Shown here in pieces: positions 1-8,313 of a stretch of DNA of 52,012 nucleotides. The position numbers were made by a program, and so were the translations under genes. The notes under the pieces are model-generated. The model was not told the origin of the DNA, did not search any database, and saw nothing but the letters and a program-made list of their open reading frames with translations. The first letter of the stretch is position 1. Every line of letters begins with the position of its first letter. Source of the stretch: Szabonella alba (lineage in GTDB: Bacteria; Pseudomonadota; Alphaproteobacteria; Rhodobacterales; Rhodobacteraceae); contig NZ_JAESVN010000014.1 in assembly GCF_016765775.1 (NCBI RefSeq), forward strand, positions 1 to 52,012. The letters run 5' to 3'.

Positions 1-57
1 CTCGGCCTGACGAAGCACAGCCATGATCTGCGGCTCGGTGAAACGGCTCTTTCTCAT
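1..57 (-). CDS. IS3-family transposase OrfA, N-terminal fragment (runs off the window)
   Basis: Only 19 residues are visible. They match the start of the small HTH protein that IS3-family elements encode ahead of OrfB, the DDE transposase subunit; the two are normally joined by programmed frameshifting. ATG at 57-55 has a well-placed AGGAGA. Nothing can be said about whether the element is intact. Confidence 0.7.
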   Translation of the reverse strand, partial: MRKSRFTEPQIMAVLRQAE

Positions 58-112
58 TCGAATCTCCTCAGCTCACGCTACGAGAAAATTCTACTTATGC
101 AGCCCCTTAACC
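1..112 (-). mobile_element. Edge of an IS3-family insertion sequence
   Basis: The minus strand carries the first 19 codons of an IS3-type OrfA (57 down to the window edge), beginning MRKSRFTEPQIMAVLRQAE, which is the typical opening of the HTH-containing transposase subunit. An AGGAGA ribosome-binding site lies just upstream (about 62-68). The AT-richer stretch 70-110 is probably the terminal inverted-repeat end, but without the other end the boundary near 112 is an estimate. The rest of the element lies outside the window. Confidence 0.75.
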
Positions 113-311
113 ATGGGGAGGATTACCAGGGCAGCGAGGCGGGGAGTCACAATCATTCCCGAGAACGCCGAACTCTCGACCGTACAGGCAGCAGAGGTTC
201 TGAACGTCTCGCGTCCGTTTCTGATCAAGCTGCTCGAGGATAGTGCCATACCGCATCGGAGGGTCGGCAAGCATCGCCGCGTCTGCACGGAAGACGTGAT
301 GTCCTACAAAG
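113..311 (+). pseudogene. HTH (excisionase/antitoxin-like) DNA-binding fragment
   Basis: Residues following AELSTVQAAEVLNVSRPFL form a MerR/excisionase-type helix-turn-helix, and the RRVGKHRR wing that normally follows is present. Such proteins are usually antitoxins paired with a PIN-domain toxin, or excisionases. Here the reading frame starts at the edge of an IS3 element and, after the MSYKA segment where the family continues, changes into an unrelated sequence. I read it as a gene broken on both sides by insertion sequences, not as a working regulator. Confidence 0.55.
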
Positions 312-392
312 CTGCCATCAACTTCGCTTCAGCCGTCGCCATCGCCGCTATCGTCATCTGGTGCACTTGATTGAGTCTGGAGCCTAGGGGGC
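312..392 (+). pseudogene. C-terminal tail of an IS5-like transposase, with element end
   Basis: The frame of the HTH fragment runs on into INFASAVAIAAIVIWCT and a stop. This resembles the hydrophobic last residues of IS5-family transposases. GATTGAGTCTGGAGCC follows directly and looks like an IS5-type terminal repeat. The remainder of the element is missing, so this is a remnant fused by chance to the preceding HTH fragment. The family assignment rests on a short stretch and is tentative. Confidence 0.4.
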
Positions 393-399
393 GATCTCC

Positions 400-1683
400 C
401 TACCGTCCCATCAGGAAATCCGTGGGGATTATGACGATCATCGGGAAAAGCACCAGAAGGATCAGCACCGAGATCTGTGCCAGCAGGAAGGGCCAGACCC
501 CGACAATCACCTCTTCCATCGGCACGCGCGCCACTCCGGCTACGACATTGAGAACATTGCCGACCGGTGGTGTCAGAAGGCCAATGGCCCCGGCGATCAC
601 AAATATCACGCCGAAATAGACAAGATCGATTCCGGCGACCTCGCAGACGGGAACCAGCATAGGCAGGAGGATCAGCATCAGAGGCGCGAAGTCCAGCACC
701 ATGCCGAGCACCAGCACCAGCAGCGCGATCATCGCGACCAGAAGCATGGGGGAGGCCACGATGGGCTCGATCAGGGCAATCAGCGCGGCAGGCAGGTTTG
801 CGATGGTGATCAGCCATGCACTGACCCCCGATGCGCCGATCAGGAACATCACCACCGCACTGGTGCGCGCGGCCCGCACAAGGCAGCCGTAAAAGCCTGC
901 CAGCGTCAGTTCTCGTGTCACCAGCGCCCCGACGACCGTGGCGTAGGCCACGGCGATCACGGCCGCCTCGGTCGGCGTGAAGACACCGGCACGAAGCCCT
1001 CCGATGACCAGCACGGGCAACCCCAGCGCGGGCAGTCCGCTCCAGATGGCCTGCAGCCGTCCGGCTCGCCCGACCCGATCCAATGTGGCGAAAGCCTCGC
1101 GTCCGATCACCACGCGCCAGGCCACCACAAGGGAGGCCGTCATCAGCAGTCCCGGCACGATGCCGGCCATAAACAATTCATGAATCGAGACATTTGCCAT
1201 AGAGCCGTAGACGATCAGCGCGATGGAAGGCGGAATGACCGGCGCGGTGATCCCTCCGGCGGCCATCAATCCCACGCTGCGCCCCTGATTATACCCCGCT
1301 TGCCGCATCATCGGCACAAGGATCGCGGCAAGCGCTGCGCTGTCGGCGATGGCTGAGCCGGACAAGGAGGCCAGGATCAGCGCCGAGAAAATCGCGACAT
1401 ATCCAAGCCCCCCCTTGAAATGCCCAAGAAACGCCAGGGCCACACCGATGATGCGCCGGGACAGGCCGCCCTGATTCATCACTTCACCCGCCAGGATGAA
1501 GAAAGGGATCGCGAGGAGCAGGAAGTTGTCGACCCCCAGAACGAGGTTCTGCGATACGATCTGTGCGGCAAAGATGTCCATATAGAGCATCAGCGTCACG
1601 CCACAGAGGATCAGCGTATAGGCAATGGGGATGCCTAGCAGCAGGCCGGTCGCGAGAGTCGCAAGGAAGATGGCGACGATCAT
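400..1683 (-). CDS. TRAP transporter large permease (DctM family)
   Basis: The 427 residues give about 12 hydrophobic segments, the usual length and topology of the DctM/SiaM transport subunit, which couples sodium influx to solute uptake in the inner membrane. Recognisable family patterns include the GEVMNQGGLSRRI loop near residue 65, the SGSAIADSAALAAILVP segment and ITAPVIPPS. The start overlaps the end of the small permease by four bases (ATGA), so the two are translationally coupled. It is last in the operon hydrolase-dctP-dctQ-dctM. The substrate is unknown; an organic acid is expected. Confidence 0.93.
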   Translation of the reverse strand: MIVAIFLATLATGLLLGIPIAYTLILCGVTLMLYMDIFAAQIVSQNLVLGVDNFLLLAIPFFILAGEVMNQGGLSRRIIGVALAFLGHFKGGLGYVAIFSALILASLSGSAIADSAALAAILVPMMRQAGYNQGRSVGLMAAGGITAPVIPPSIALIVYGSMANVSIHELFMAGIVPGLLMTASLVVAWRVVIGREAFATLDRVGRAGRLQAIWSGLPALGLPVLVIGGLRAGVFTPTEAAVIAVAYATVVGALVTRELTLAGFYGCLVRAARTSAVVMFLIGASGVSAWLITIANLPAALIALIEPIVASPMLLVAMIALLVLVLGMVLDFAPLMLILLPMLVPVCEVAGIDLVYFGVIFVIAGAIGLLTPPVGNVLNVVAGVARVPMEEVIVGVWPFLLAQISVLILLVLFPMIVIIPTDFLMGR

Positions 1684-2219
1684 TGCCGGTTCCCCGGGGT
1701 GAATCCGGCGACATCTTCCGGGCTGGTTGCCGTATCGGCAAAATGATCGGCCCCGCTTTGCCAGCCTGCGACAAGCCCCAGCAGGCGCCAGGCGCTGATC
1801 GCGAATAAGGCCGCGGCAGCGACCATGCCGCTGGCATAGATCAGGCCCATCGGCAGTCCGGTGACCGGCAGGAATTCATACTGGCTGAAACGCATCTGAC
1901 GCATTGCGCCCAGAAACAGCAGCGCGTCGCAGAGCAACATCAGCGCCAGTCCCAAGATCGCGGCCGCGGTCTGCAAGGCTGCGGGTACGCGGCGGATGAA
2001 CATCACAAGCGCGATATGCCCCCGCAGATGCAGCGCCGCGACAGCCCCCAGCATCACCAGCCAGACCAGCAGCACACGCGAGATCTCTTCGGTGAAGGTC
2101 AGGCCCGAACTGAATCCGAAGCGCAGCACGACATTCAGGAAAACCGCGCCACAAAGCACCGCAAGCAACAGGGCCAGCATTGCGTCAAGGACCGCATCGG
2201 GTCGCAGGAACCGTTTCAT
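1680..2219 (-). CDS. TRAP transporter small permease (DctQ family)
   Basis: A small membrane protein of about 179 residues with four hydrophobic segments, the membrane partner of DctM in TRAP transporters. The FTEEISRVLLVWLVMLGA stretch, with the conserved E-E-x-x-R in the second segment, is diagnostic. I place the start at the ATG ending at 2219, which has GGAAGAGG just upstream; a GTG at 2234 and an ATG at 2222 are in frame and cannot be excluded. It lies between dctP and dctM. Confidence 0.9.
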   Translation of the reverse strand: MKRFLRPDAVLDAMLALLLAVLCGAVFLNVVLRFGFSSGLTFTEEISRVLLVWLVMLGAVAALHLRGHIALVMFIRRVPAALQTAAAILGLALMLLCDALLFLGAMRQMRFSQYEFLPVTGLPMGLIYASGMVAAAALFAISAWRLLGLVAGWQSGADHFADTATSPEDVAGFTPGNRQ

Positions 2220-2298
2220 CATCACCTCTTCCACAGGGCTTGCTGGTTATGTCGCTCACCGGACTGGCAGGGCACGCGCCTGCCCAGTGGACGGTCAC

Positions 2299-3300
2299 TC
2301 ACTCCGCTGTTGCGGCGACAAGCGCCCGCATCTCGGCATGAAGATCCTGCAGGTCCTCGGTGACGCTGGCCTCGGCCACCGGGGCGACCTTTTCCCGAAA
2401 AGCGGCATGTGCCTCGGGGGTTAGGGCTTCGACTACCTCCAGCCCGGACTCTTCCTTCAAGAAGGTCATTACGGCGTCGCCCGCATCACGCATCATTCGG
2501 CGTTGTGTCGGGCCGAATTCCTCGGTCACCTGTTCCAGCAGAGCCCGGTCCTCGGGTGTAAGGCGGGCAAGGAAGGGCTGTCCGGCCAATACGATCATCG
2601 CGCTGTACATGTGATTGGTGATGGTGACGTGTTTCTGGACCTCATGAAGGCGCATCATGCCGATGGTCATGGCGGTGTTGTCCTGGCCCTCGACCGTGCC
2701 GGTTTCAAGGCCGGTATAAAGTTCGGTGAATGGCATCGGCACCGGCTGCGTTCCCAGTGCCGTGAATGTGTCGATGAAGACCGGCGCGCCGATCACCCGC
2801 ATCCGCAGGCCCTCAACATCGGCCGGAACACGGATCGCGTTCCGGCTGTTGGTCATTACGCGAAAACCGTTTTCCCACAGGGCCAAACCGGCCAGGCCAT
2901 GGCGTTCCAGCCCGTCGAGTAGCTTGCGGGAGAAGGGACCGGTGGCTATGGCATCGGTCTGCGCATGGCTGGCAAAGGCGAAAGGCAGATCCAGCAACCG
3001 CAAAGGCGCGTGCATATTCGTCACATTGGTTGCCGCAGTGACCATCATTTCCTGTAGGCCGCCCTGCAGCCCGCTGATCTGCTGGCGCTCATTGCCAAGC
3101 TGTCCTGCCGGGAAGATTTGCACTTCTAGCCGGCCCTCGCTGCGCGTGGCGACCTCCTCCGCGAAGGCCGCAACCGTGTTCGAGAAAGCATCCGTGCCCG
3201 GCCCGAAATGCCCGAGCTTGATGATCGTCTGGGCCGAGGCCGAAGCCGTGGCGACGGTCATGACCGCCCCGAATACCAAGGCAGATGCAGCTTTCTTCAT
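2299..3300 (-). CDS. TRAP transporter substrate-binding protein (DctP family)
   Basis: A 333-residue periplasmic protein with a clean signal peptide (MKKAASALVFGAVMTVATASASA, cleavage after about residue 23). It captures the solute and hands it to DctQM. The family features are visible: the GHFGPGTDAFSN start of the mature protein, a conserved arginine in LRMRVIGAP (about residue 165) that normally pairs with the substrate carboxylate, and the TGLETGTVEGQDN segment. The arginine supports a carboxylate ligand. The upstream neighbour is a nitrilase-superfamily hydrolase in the same orientation. Confidence 0.92.
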   Translation of the reverse strand: MKKAASALVFGAVMTVATASASAQTIIKLGHFGPGTDAFSNTVAAFAEEVATRSEGRLEVQIFPAGQLGNERQQISGLQGGLQEMMVTAATNVTNMHAPLRLLDLPFAFASHAQTDAIATGPFSRKLLDGLERHGLAGLALWENGFRVMTNSRNAIRVPADVEGLRMRVIGAPVFIDTFTALGTQPVPMPFTELYTGLETGTVEGQDNTAMTIGMMRLHEVQKHVTITNHMYSAMIVLAGQPFLARLTPEDRALLEQVTEEFGPTQRRMMRDAGDAVMTFLKEESGLEVVEALTPEAHAAFREKVAPVAEASVTEDLQDLHAEMRALVAATAE

Positions 3301-3383
3301 GTTGTCATTACTCCCGTTTTGCCATGCTTGATCATCATTCTTGCGATATTCTGTTTTGTCATTTCGCCACCTTGCCGATCCGC

Positions 3384-4184
3384 TCAGCCCTGCACGACGT
3401 GGTATCGGCGCTGTTCGAGACAGGGCAGGATCCTGCGGAAATCTGTCAGGTGGGACAGCGAGAGCCGGGCGAGCGCGATTCCCTCGGTTTCGGCGACCGT
3501 CCCCAGAACGAGCCCCGACGGATCAACCGCCATGCTCAGCCCGGCCGAAAGCGGTGCGGGCTGCGAGGCCGCTATGACATAGGATGTGTTCTCAATGGCC
3601 CTGGCGCGCAGCAGAAGTTCCCAATGCAGTTCCTTGAGTGGCCCGGCGATCCATCCCGCGCAGACCACCAGTACATTCGCCCCCCGCTGAACCAGCGCAC
3701 GCGCCATCTCGGGAAAGCGCAGATCGTAACAGTTGACAAGGCCGAAGCGGAACGGCCCGATATCGATGGTCACGAGTTCGGCGAAATCCGGCTGCAGTTG
3801 GGCAATCGTATTCTTCTCGGATTCCCTGAATGTGAATGCGTCATAGAGGTGCAGCTTGTGATAACGCCCGCACAGCGCCCCGTCGGGGCCGAGAGCAAGC
3901 AGGACATTGTCGGACAGCGCCCCCCCGCCATCGTCATACATGCCGACGATCAGCGCAATTTCATGTTTGAGGGCGATGCGCGCCATTTCCTCGCGAAATA
4001 ATCCGCTCTCTTGCCGGGCGATGTCACCCAGTTCCGGTCCGCCTGTGCTGAAGGCATAGCTTGCGGCCTCGGGAAAGGCGATCAGCCGGGCACCTGCGGC
4101 GGCGGCCCGCGCGGTGAGCCCCTCGATCCGCGCAACATTTTCACGGGTATCGGCCACCGAGGCGAACTGACCCACGGCGACCAT
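3384..4184 (-). CDS. Carbon-nitrogen hydrolase (nitrilase superfamily amidase)
   Basis: A cytosolic C-N hydrolase that cleaves an amide, carbamoyl or nitrile bond through a Glu-Lys-Cys triad. All three residues are visible from the chosen start: E39 in FPEAASY, K110 in YHKLHLYDAF and C152 in NCYDLRFPE. The length (266 residues) is normal. I chose the ATG at 4184 because GGGAGG sits eight bases upstream; an in-frame ATG at 4244 with a weaker GGAG would add 20 poorly conserved residues. It is the first gene of the operon with the TRAP importer, so the imported compound is probably an amide or N-carbamoyl acid. That is inference. Confidence 0.88.
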   Translation of the reverse strand: MVAVGQFASVADTRENVARIEGLTARAAAAGARLIAFPEAASYAFSTGGPELGDIARQESGLFREEMARIALKHEIALIVGMYDDGGGALSDNVLLALGPDGALCGRYHKLHLYDAFTFRESEKNTIAQLQPDFAELVTIDIGPFRFGLVNCYDLRFPEMARALVQRGANVLVVCAGWIAGPLKELHWELLLRARAIENTSYVIAASQPAPLSAGLSMAVDPSGLVLGTVAETEGIALARLSLSHLTDFRRILPCLEQRRYHVVQG

Positions 4185-4358
4185 AAGGCCATCCTCCCAG
4201 TCCAGATCTTGCCTGTTTGTTTCGGGGGTGCTGCGGATATTCATTCCTGTCTCCGTCCATTCGGTATCCAATGGCGGGGTGATCCTCGCGGGTGCGATCC
4301 GCATCCAGCTACGGGCTTTGCTGAGGATATCCGACCGTTGGCATGACTATTGATGCCT

Positions 4359-4370
4359 CTGGTCGACCAG
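4359..4370. promoter_or_regulatory. Palindrome in the LysR/hydrolase divergent promoter
   Basis: CTGGTCGACCAG is a perfect 12-base palindrome placed between the divergent hydrolase-TRAP operon and the LysR gene, about 45 bases before the LysR start. Interrupted dyads of this kind are where LysR regulators bind to control themselves and the divergent operon. The role is inferred from position only. Confidence 0.4.
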
Positions 4371-4412
4371 TCCAATATCATTTATGCCTTGAATGATGCC
4401 GACAGGTAATCA

Positions 4413-5315
4413 ATGACCCATCCGCCCGACCTCCATCAGCTGCGCTATTTTCTGGCGGTGGCCGATACGCTGAATTTCCGCGCAGCGGCGGCGCGGCTGA
4501 ATATCGCACAACCGGCAATCAGTCGGGCGGTGCGCACGCTCGAGGAAAGGCTTGGCCATCGTCTTTTCGACCGGACGACCCGGCATGTGTCACTGACCGC
4601 ACAGGGTGCGGCCTTGGCCGAGGGCGCGCGCCATGCGCAAAAGGCGATCTCGCGCGCCTTGCGCCATATGGACCAGATCGCCGCAGGGGATGCGGGCGAG
4701 ATAACCATCGGATATTCGGCCCAGGCGGCGCATGGGCCGATGTCGCGCCTGCTCGTCCGGTTTGAACAACGTTATCCCGATATACGGATCCGCCTGTGGC
4801 TCATGTCTTCGGAAGAACAGCTTTCCGCATTGCAGGAAGCGAAGATCGACCTCGGGTTCCTCCTCAGTGATGCCATTACCCCGGAGCTGTTTCATATTCC
4901 GGTGGCAAGAGAGCGCTTCATCGCGCTGCTGCCGATAGGCCACCGCCTGGCTGCAGCGGCGTCAGTCCGGCTGGCCGATCTGCGGGATGAGCCTTTCGTG
5001 CTCGGCTCGTCCGAACGCTGGAAGACCTTCCGCGCGCTGATCGAAGGGGTTTGCCTGCGCGAGGGCTTTCGTCCCGTTGTCGCACAGCAGGCCGATGACG
5101 TACCGCTCCTGCTCGGGATGGTGGCCGCAGGACTGGGCGTCACGCTGTACGGGCAGGCTATCTCACAGGCGCTGGAACCGACGGTCATAGGGCGACCGCT
5201 TGCGGGAAAAGGGCTGGACTTCTCGATCAGCATCGCCTGGCATCCCGATCGGATGCTGCCATGCTCCCAACGCTTGATCGACTTCGCGCGGCAGGTTGCA
5301 GAGAACGGAGCCTGA
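4413..5315 (+). CDS. LysR-family transcriptional regulator
   Basis: A 300-residue regulator. The N-terminal winged HTH is textbook LysR (FRAAAARLNIAQPAISRAV, then LEERLGHRLFDRTTRHVSLT), followed by a periplasmic-binding-like effector domain from about residue 90. It is transcribed divergently from the hydrolase-TRAP operon, and the 230-base gap carries a palindrome, so it most likely activates that operon in response to the imported substrate or a product. No break or unusual feature is visible. Confidence 0.93.
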   Translation: MTHPPDLHQLRYFLAVADTLNFRAAAARLNIAQPAISRAVRTLEERLGHRLFDRTTRHVSLTAQGAALAEGARHAQKAISRALRHMDQIAAGDAGEITIGYSAQAAHGPMSRLLVRFEQRYPDIRIRLWLMSSEEQLSALQEAKIDLGFLLSDAITPELFHIPVARERFIALLPIGHRLAAAASVRLADLRDEPFVLGSSERWKTFRALIEGVCLREGFRPVVAQQADDVPLLLGMVAAGLGVTLYGQAISQALEPTVIGRPLAGKGLDFSISIAWHPDRMLPCSQRLIDFARQVAENGA

Positions 5316-5374
5316 TACCTTCGGCATTTAGGTGTTTGATCCCACTGTCGCGCAGCCCATAATCTGGGTCATCC

Positions 5375-6355
5375 TCAATTTGTGTGGTGGAGGGGCAGCA
5401 TTCGAGCCCTGAGCAATTTCGGGCCAGCTCGACCGTACATCGCGCGCTTCAAGGTCTTCAGCCGGTTGATCTGGCCTTCGGCTTGACCATTGCTCCACTG
5501 CATTTCGATCGCGTTGCTGACGGCGTCGATGTCCCGGTTTACGGTGCGGGCGAACCGCACGATGGGTGCAAGGTCAGTTTCAATCGCGTCGTCGATCCAG
5601 GCAGAAAGAGGGTCTGCCTTACGGCCACGCAAGATGCCTTTGAAGCGCATGGCTAGGCGCCGCATCGTTGTGAAGGCAGGCGAGCCAGCCTTGAGAGCTT
5701 CGACTTTTCTCGCCTGATCTGCAGTGAGTTTTCCTCTTGGTTTGATGCAGAGCGCGGCCGCGATGACCGGGGATATTGCGTGCCCCGTTTCCGGGTCCTG
5801 CACTGGTTCAAGGATTTGGGACTCCCCGATGGGGCCCCTTGTTCCTGTTTTTCGGCCCTGCGCCATCCGGCCAAGAGCCGCTGCAAGTTTGACAGGTTGC
5901 CCTCGTATCCGTGCTCTTGGATCATGGAGAACAGCGCACTTCCCCTGCGAATGCCATTTGCCCAGCTTTGCTTTAGGCAATCTTCAAAATACCATGCCGA
6001 CGAGCGCTTGAGCACGGCGCGCCTTCGGTCCGGTGGCGTCTCGAACTGCAGCCATTTCGCGACGCTACGTCGGGGGAACCCAGTTCGCCGCCCGATCTCG
6101 CTGCACGTCAGCCTTTGCTGCCGAAGTGCCGAGATTGTCCTGTATATCTCCTCGCGCGACTTGCGGTGTGCAAGACGTGACTTCAGAAGGTTACTGGGCG
6201 TGCTGATGTTGACTGCGTCGGAGAGCAGCGCCCTGCCGGTTGAGCGACCGTGCAGGTTCATTTGCTCCTCAATTGCCATGCGAAGGTTCTGCACGATATG
6301 AAACCGGTCGGCGACCTGTTCCGCCTGCGGCGCGCCTTGCCCCCCAGTCGCATCG
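5375..6355 (-). pseudogene. Decayed ISL3-family transposase
   Basis: Two overlapping reading frames on the minus strand together give the middle and end of an ISL3 transposase. One frame holds QVADRFHIVQNLR, the HTH segment (RLTCSEIGRRTGFPRRSVAKW) and FEDCLKQSWANG; the other holds LTADQARKVEALKAGSPAF, the WSNGQAEGQINRLKTLKR signature and the usual C-terminus. A frameshift separates them near 5850, and the first part of the protein is absent upstream of about 6355. It cannot make active transposase. It sits between the LysR gene and the ridA pair and marks an old joint. Confidence 0.8.
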
Positions 6356-6462
6356 CTTATGGCCGACCAAGGAACCTGAATTAGCGGGCTGCGAAAAGCT
6401 CCGTTACCCTGCATCTCATCGGTCAGGAACCTTCCTGACGCCCTCAAGCAGCGAGGAAAGGG

Positions 6463-6861
6463 ATGCCGAAAGTCGAGATCACGAACCCGCCTGATGTCGC
6501 CCCGGGATTGACCTACAGCCATGTCGCACGCGCCGGGGACTTTGTGTTTGTCGCCGGGCAGATTGCGAAAGACGCGCATGGTAATTGGGTTCAGGGCGAT
6601 GCGTCAGATCAGGCAAGGGCCATCTACCGCAATATCGACAGAATTCTTGATCACGTCGGTGCAACAAAGGAAGATATCGTCAAGGTCAACACGATCCTTG
6701 TCGATCTGCAGGACAAGGACCCTGTTACAGCCGTGCGGCTCGAATACTTCGGATCCTTGCGCCCCCCGCATACCGGCACCGTTGTTGCAGCCCTTGGATT
6801 TCCCGAGATTCGTATGGAGGTTGAGATCATCGTCTACCTGCCACGCAAAGGGGCGGTTTGA
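6463..6861 (+). CDS. RidA/YjgF/YER057c family protein
   Basis: A 132-residue member of the RidA superfamily, whose best-studied members hydrolyse reactive enamines or imines released by PLP enzymes. The family pattern is clear (VFVAGQIAKDAHGN, then DHVGATKEDIVKVNTILVD, then MEVEIIVYLP). In strict RidA proteins an arginine near residue 105 contacts the ketoacid carboxylate; here the same region reads PHTGTVVAALGFPEIRMEVE, so this is probably a Rid subgroup with another substrate. GAGGAAAGGG lies directly before the ATG. The stop overlaps the start of the aminotransferase gene (TGATG). Confidence 0.88.
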   Translation: MPKVEITNPPDVAPGLTYSHVARAGDFVFVAGQIAKDAHGNWVQGDASDQARAIYRNIDRILDHVGATKEDIVKVNTILVDLQDKDPVTAVRLEYFGSLRPPHTGTVVAALGFPEIRMEVEIIVYLPRKGAV

Positions 6862-7991
6862 TGATCGTGCCGATGTATGATCACGCAGCCTTGTATCGCA
6901 AGCAGAAGGCGGAATTCGACGCTGCTATCGCAAATCTTCTGGAAAGCGGAAATTTCGACTGGGGAAATGAACTTCCCGCATTCGAACAGGAGTTCGCGGA
7001 CTGGCTTGGCGTCCGCTATGCGACCGGAACCAGCTCGGGATCTGCTGCATTGCGTGCGGCCTTGCGCGCCCTCGATATCGGACCGGGTGACGAGGTGATC
7101 ACCGTCGCAAATACAGATCTGGCCGGGTCCTCTGCAATCCGCATGGTCGGAGCGACGGTGTGCTGGGTCGACATTGAACCCGTTTCGCGCTGCATCGACC
7201 CCGGCCTTGTCGAGGCTGCAATCACACCAGCAACCAGAGCGATCCTGCCAGTCGACATCTATGGCCATCCCGCAGACATGCCAGCCCTGAAGCAGATTGC
7301 GCGCAGGCATGGTTTGAGCGTTTTGCAGGATTCCTGTCTTGCGCTGGGGGCAGAAATCGACGGGAAAATGGTCGGCTCCTTCGCAGACATCACCTGTTTC
7401 AGCTTTTCGCCCGGCAAGCATCTGGGCTCGTTCGGATCAGGAGGGGCATGCAGTACCGACAGTCCCGAACTTGCCGACCGCGTTCGGATGTATTCTTCTG
7501 ACGGTCAGGACAGGTCACATCACTATAGGGTTCCCAGACCGCTTGATCTGCAGCATGAGACCGATGGCGAAAACGCACGCCTGCAAGAAATTCAGGCGAC
7601 TGTTTTGCGGGTGAAGCTTGGCCGTCTTTCGGAGTTTCTTGACATCCGCCGCCATCAGGCCCGGCTCTACCGCGAATTGCTGTCGGACCTGCCGATCACC
7701 CTGCCCGAAGAAAAGCCTGGTTTCCGTCATGCCTGGCGAAACTACACAATCGAAACGGATGACCGGCTGGACCTGAGCAGTCACCTTCTTGACCGGGGAA
7801 TTGCCAGTAACGCCCTTTACTCCCCCCCGATGCATCTTCAAAAGGTCCATGCATCCTTGGGCTACAGGCGCGGTGCCCTGCCTGTCACCGAACTGTCCTG
7901 TGCCCGGATTCTCAGCCTCCCTATCGGGCCTCATCTCAGCGCCGGACAGGTTGAAGAAGTGGCAGAGGCGGTAAAGAACCACTACCACTGA
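6861..7991 (+). CDS. DegT/DnrJ/EryC1/StrS-family PLP aminotransferase
   Basis: The 376-residue fold-type I PLP enzyme has the family lysine in SFSPGKHLGSFGSGG (K186), the cofactor-binding segment TSSGSAALRAALRALDIGPG and DIYGHPADMPAL. Members usually transaminate keto-sugars, but several act on other ketones. Its start overlaps the ridA-type stop, so the two are coupled: a Rid protein beside a PLP enzyme suggests removal of an imine or enamine made by this enzyme. No sugar-nucleotide genes lie nearby, so the substrate cannot be inferred. TTG at 6858 is an alternative start with no advantage. Confidence 0.87.
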   Translation: MIVPMYDHAALYRKQKAEFDAAIANLLESGNFDWGNELPAFEQEFADWLGVRYATGTSSGSAALRAALRALDIGPGDEVITVANTDLAGSSAIRMVGATVCWVDIEPVSRCIDPGLVEAAITPATRAILPVDIYGHPADMPALKQIARRHGLSVLQDSCLALGAEIDGKMVGSFADITCFSFSPGKHLGSFGSGGACSTDSPELADRVRMYSSDGQDRSHHYRVPRPLDLQHETDGENARLQEIQATVLRVKLGRLSEFLDIRRHQARLYRELLSDLPITLPEEKPGFRHAWRNYTIETDDRLDLSSHLLDRGIASNALYSPPMHLQKVHASLGYRRGALPVTELSCARILSLPIGPHLSAGQVEEVAEAVKNHYH

Positions 7992-8313
7992 CAAAGAGGT
8001 AAACGGCAGCTCGCTGCACCGGGGTTAGGCGCGATCATCGCTGCCGATCAGGTCGGTGCCCTAAGGTCATTGGTTCATTATGCCGTATTGTGATCCAGTG
8101 CTTATGATCACGGGAGAAAGGACCGCGAGGACGCTGGCGCAAGGACTGAAGAAGCTTTTGCGATCGCCATAACCGACATGCCAATCGAATTTCCTCAGGA
8201 GGGTACTTACCTTCATCAACCAGGGCTTTGATCACCTGGCTGTTCGCCTAACTGACTGCGTGGTGTGACTCTACCTTCTTGGGCCGATGGATTGATGGCC
8301 ACCTACTGCTGCG
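7992..8313. other. Non-coding joint between the aminotransferase gene and the backbone
   Basis: No convincing gene is visible in these 320 bases. A 66-residue minus-strand frame at 8035-8235 has no ribosome-binding site and no recognisable domain. Composition becomes less ordered here, and the next gene belongs to conjugative-element backbone, so this is probably where the two were joined. Confidence 0.4.

Noticed and set aside
8035-8235. 66-residue minus-strand frame in the gap after the aminotransferase
   Set aside because: No ribosome-binding site, no recognisable fold, and probable joint DNA.
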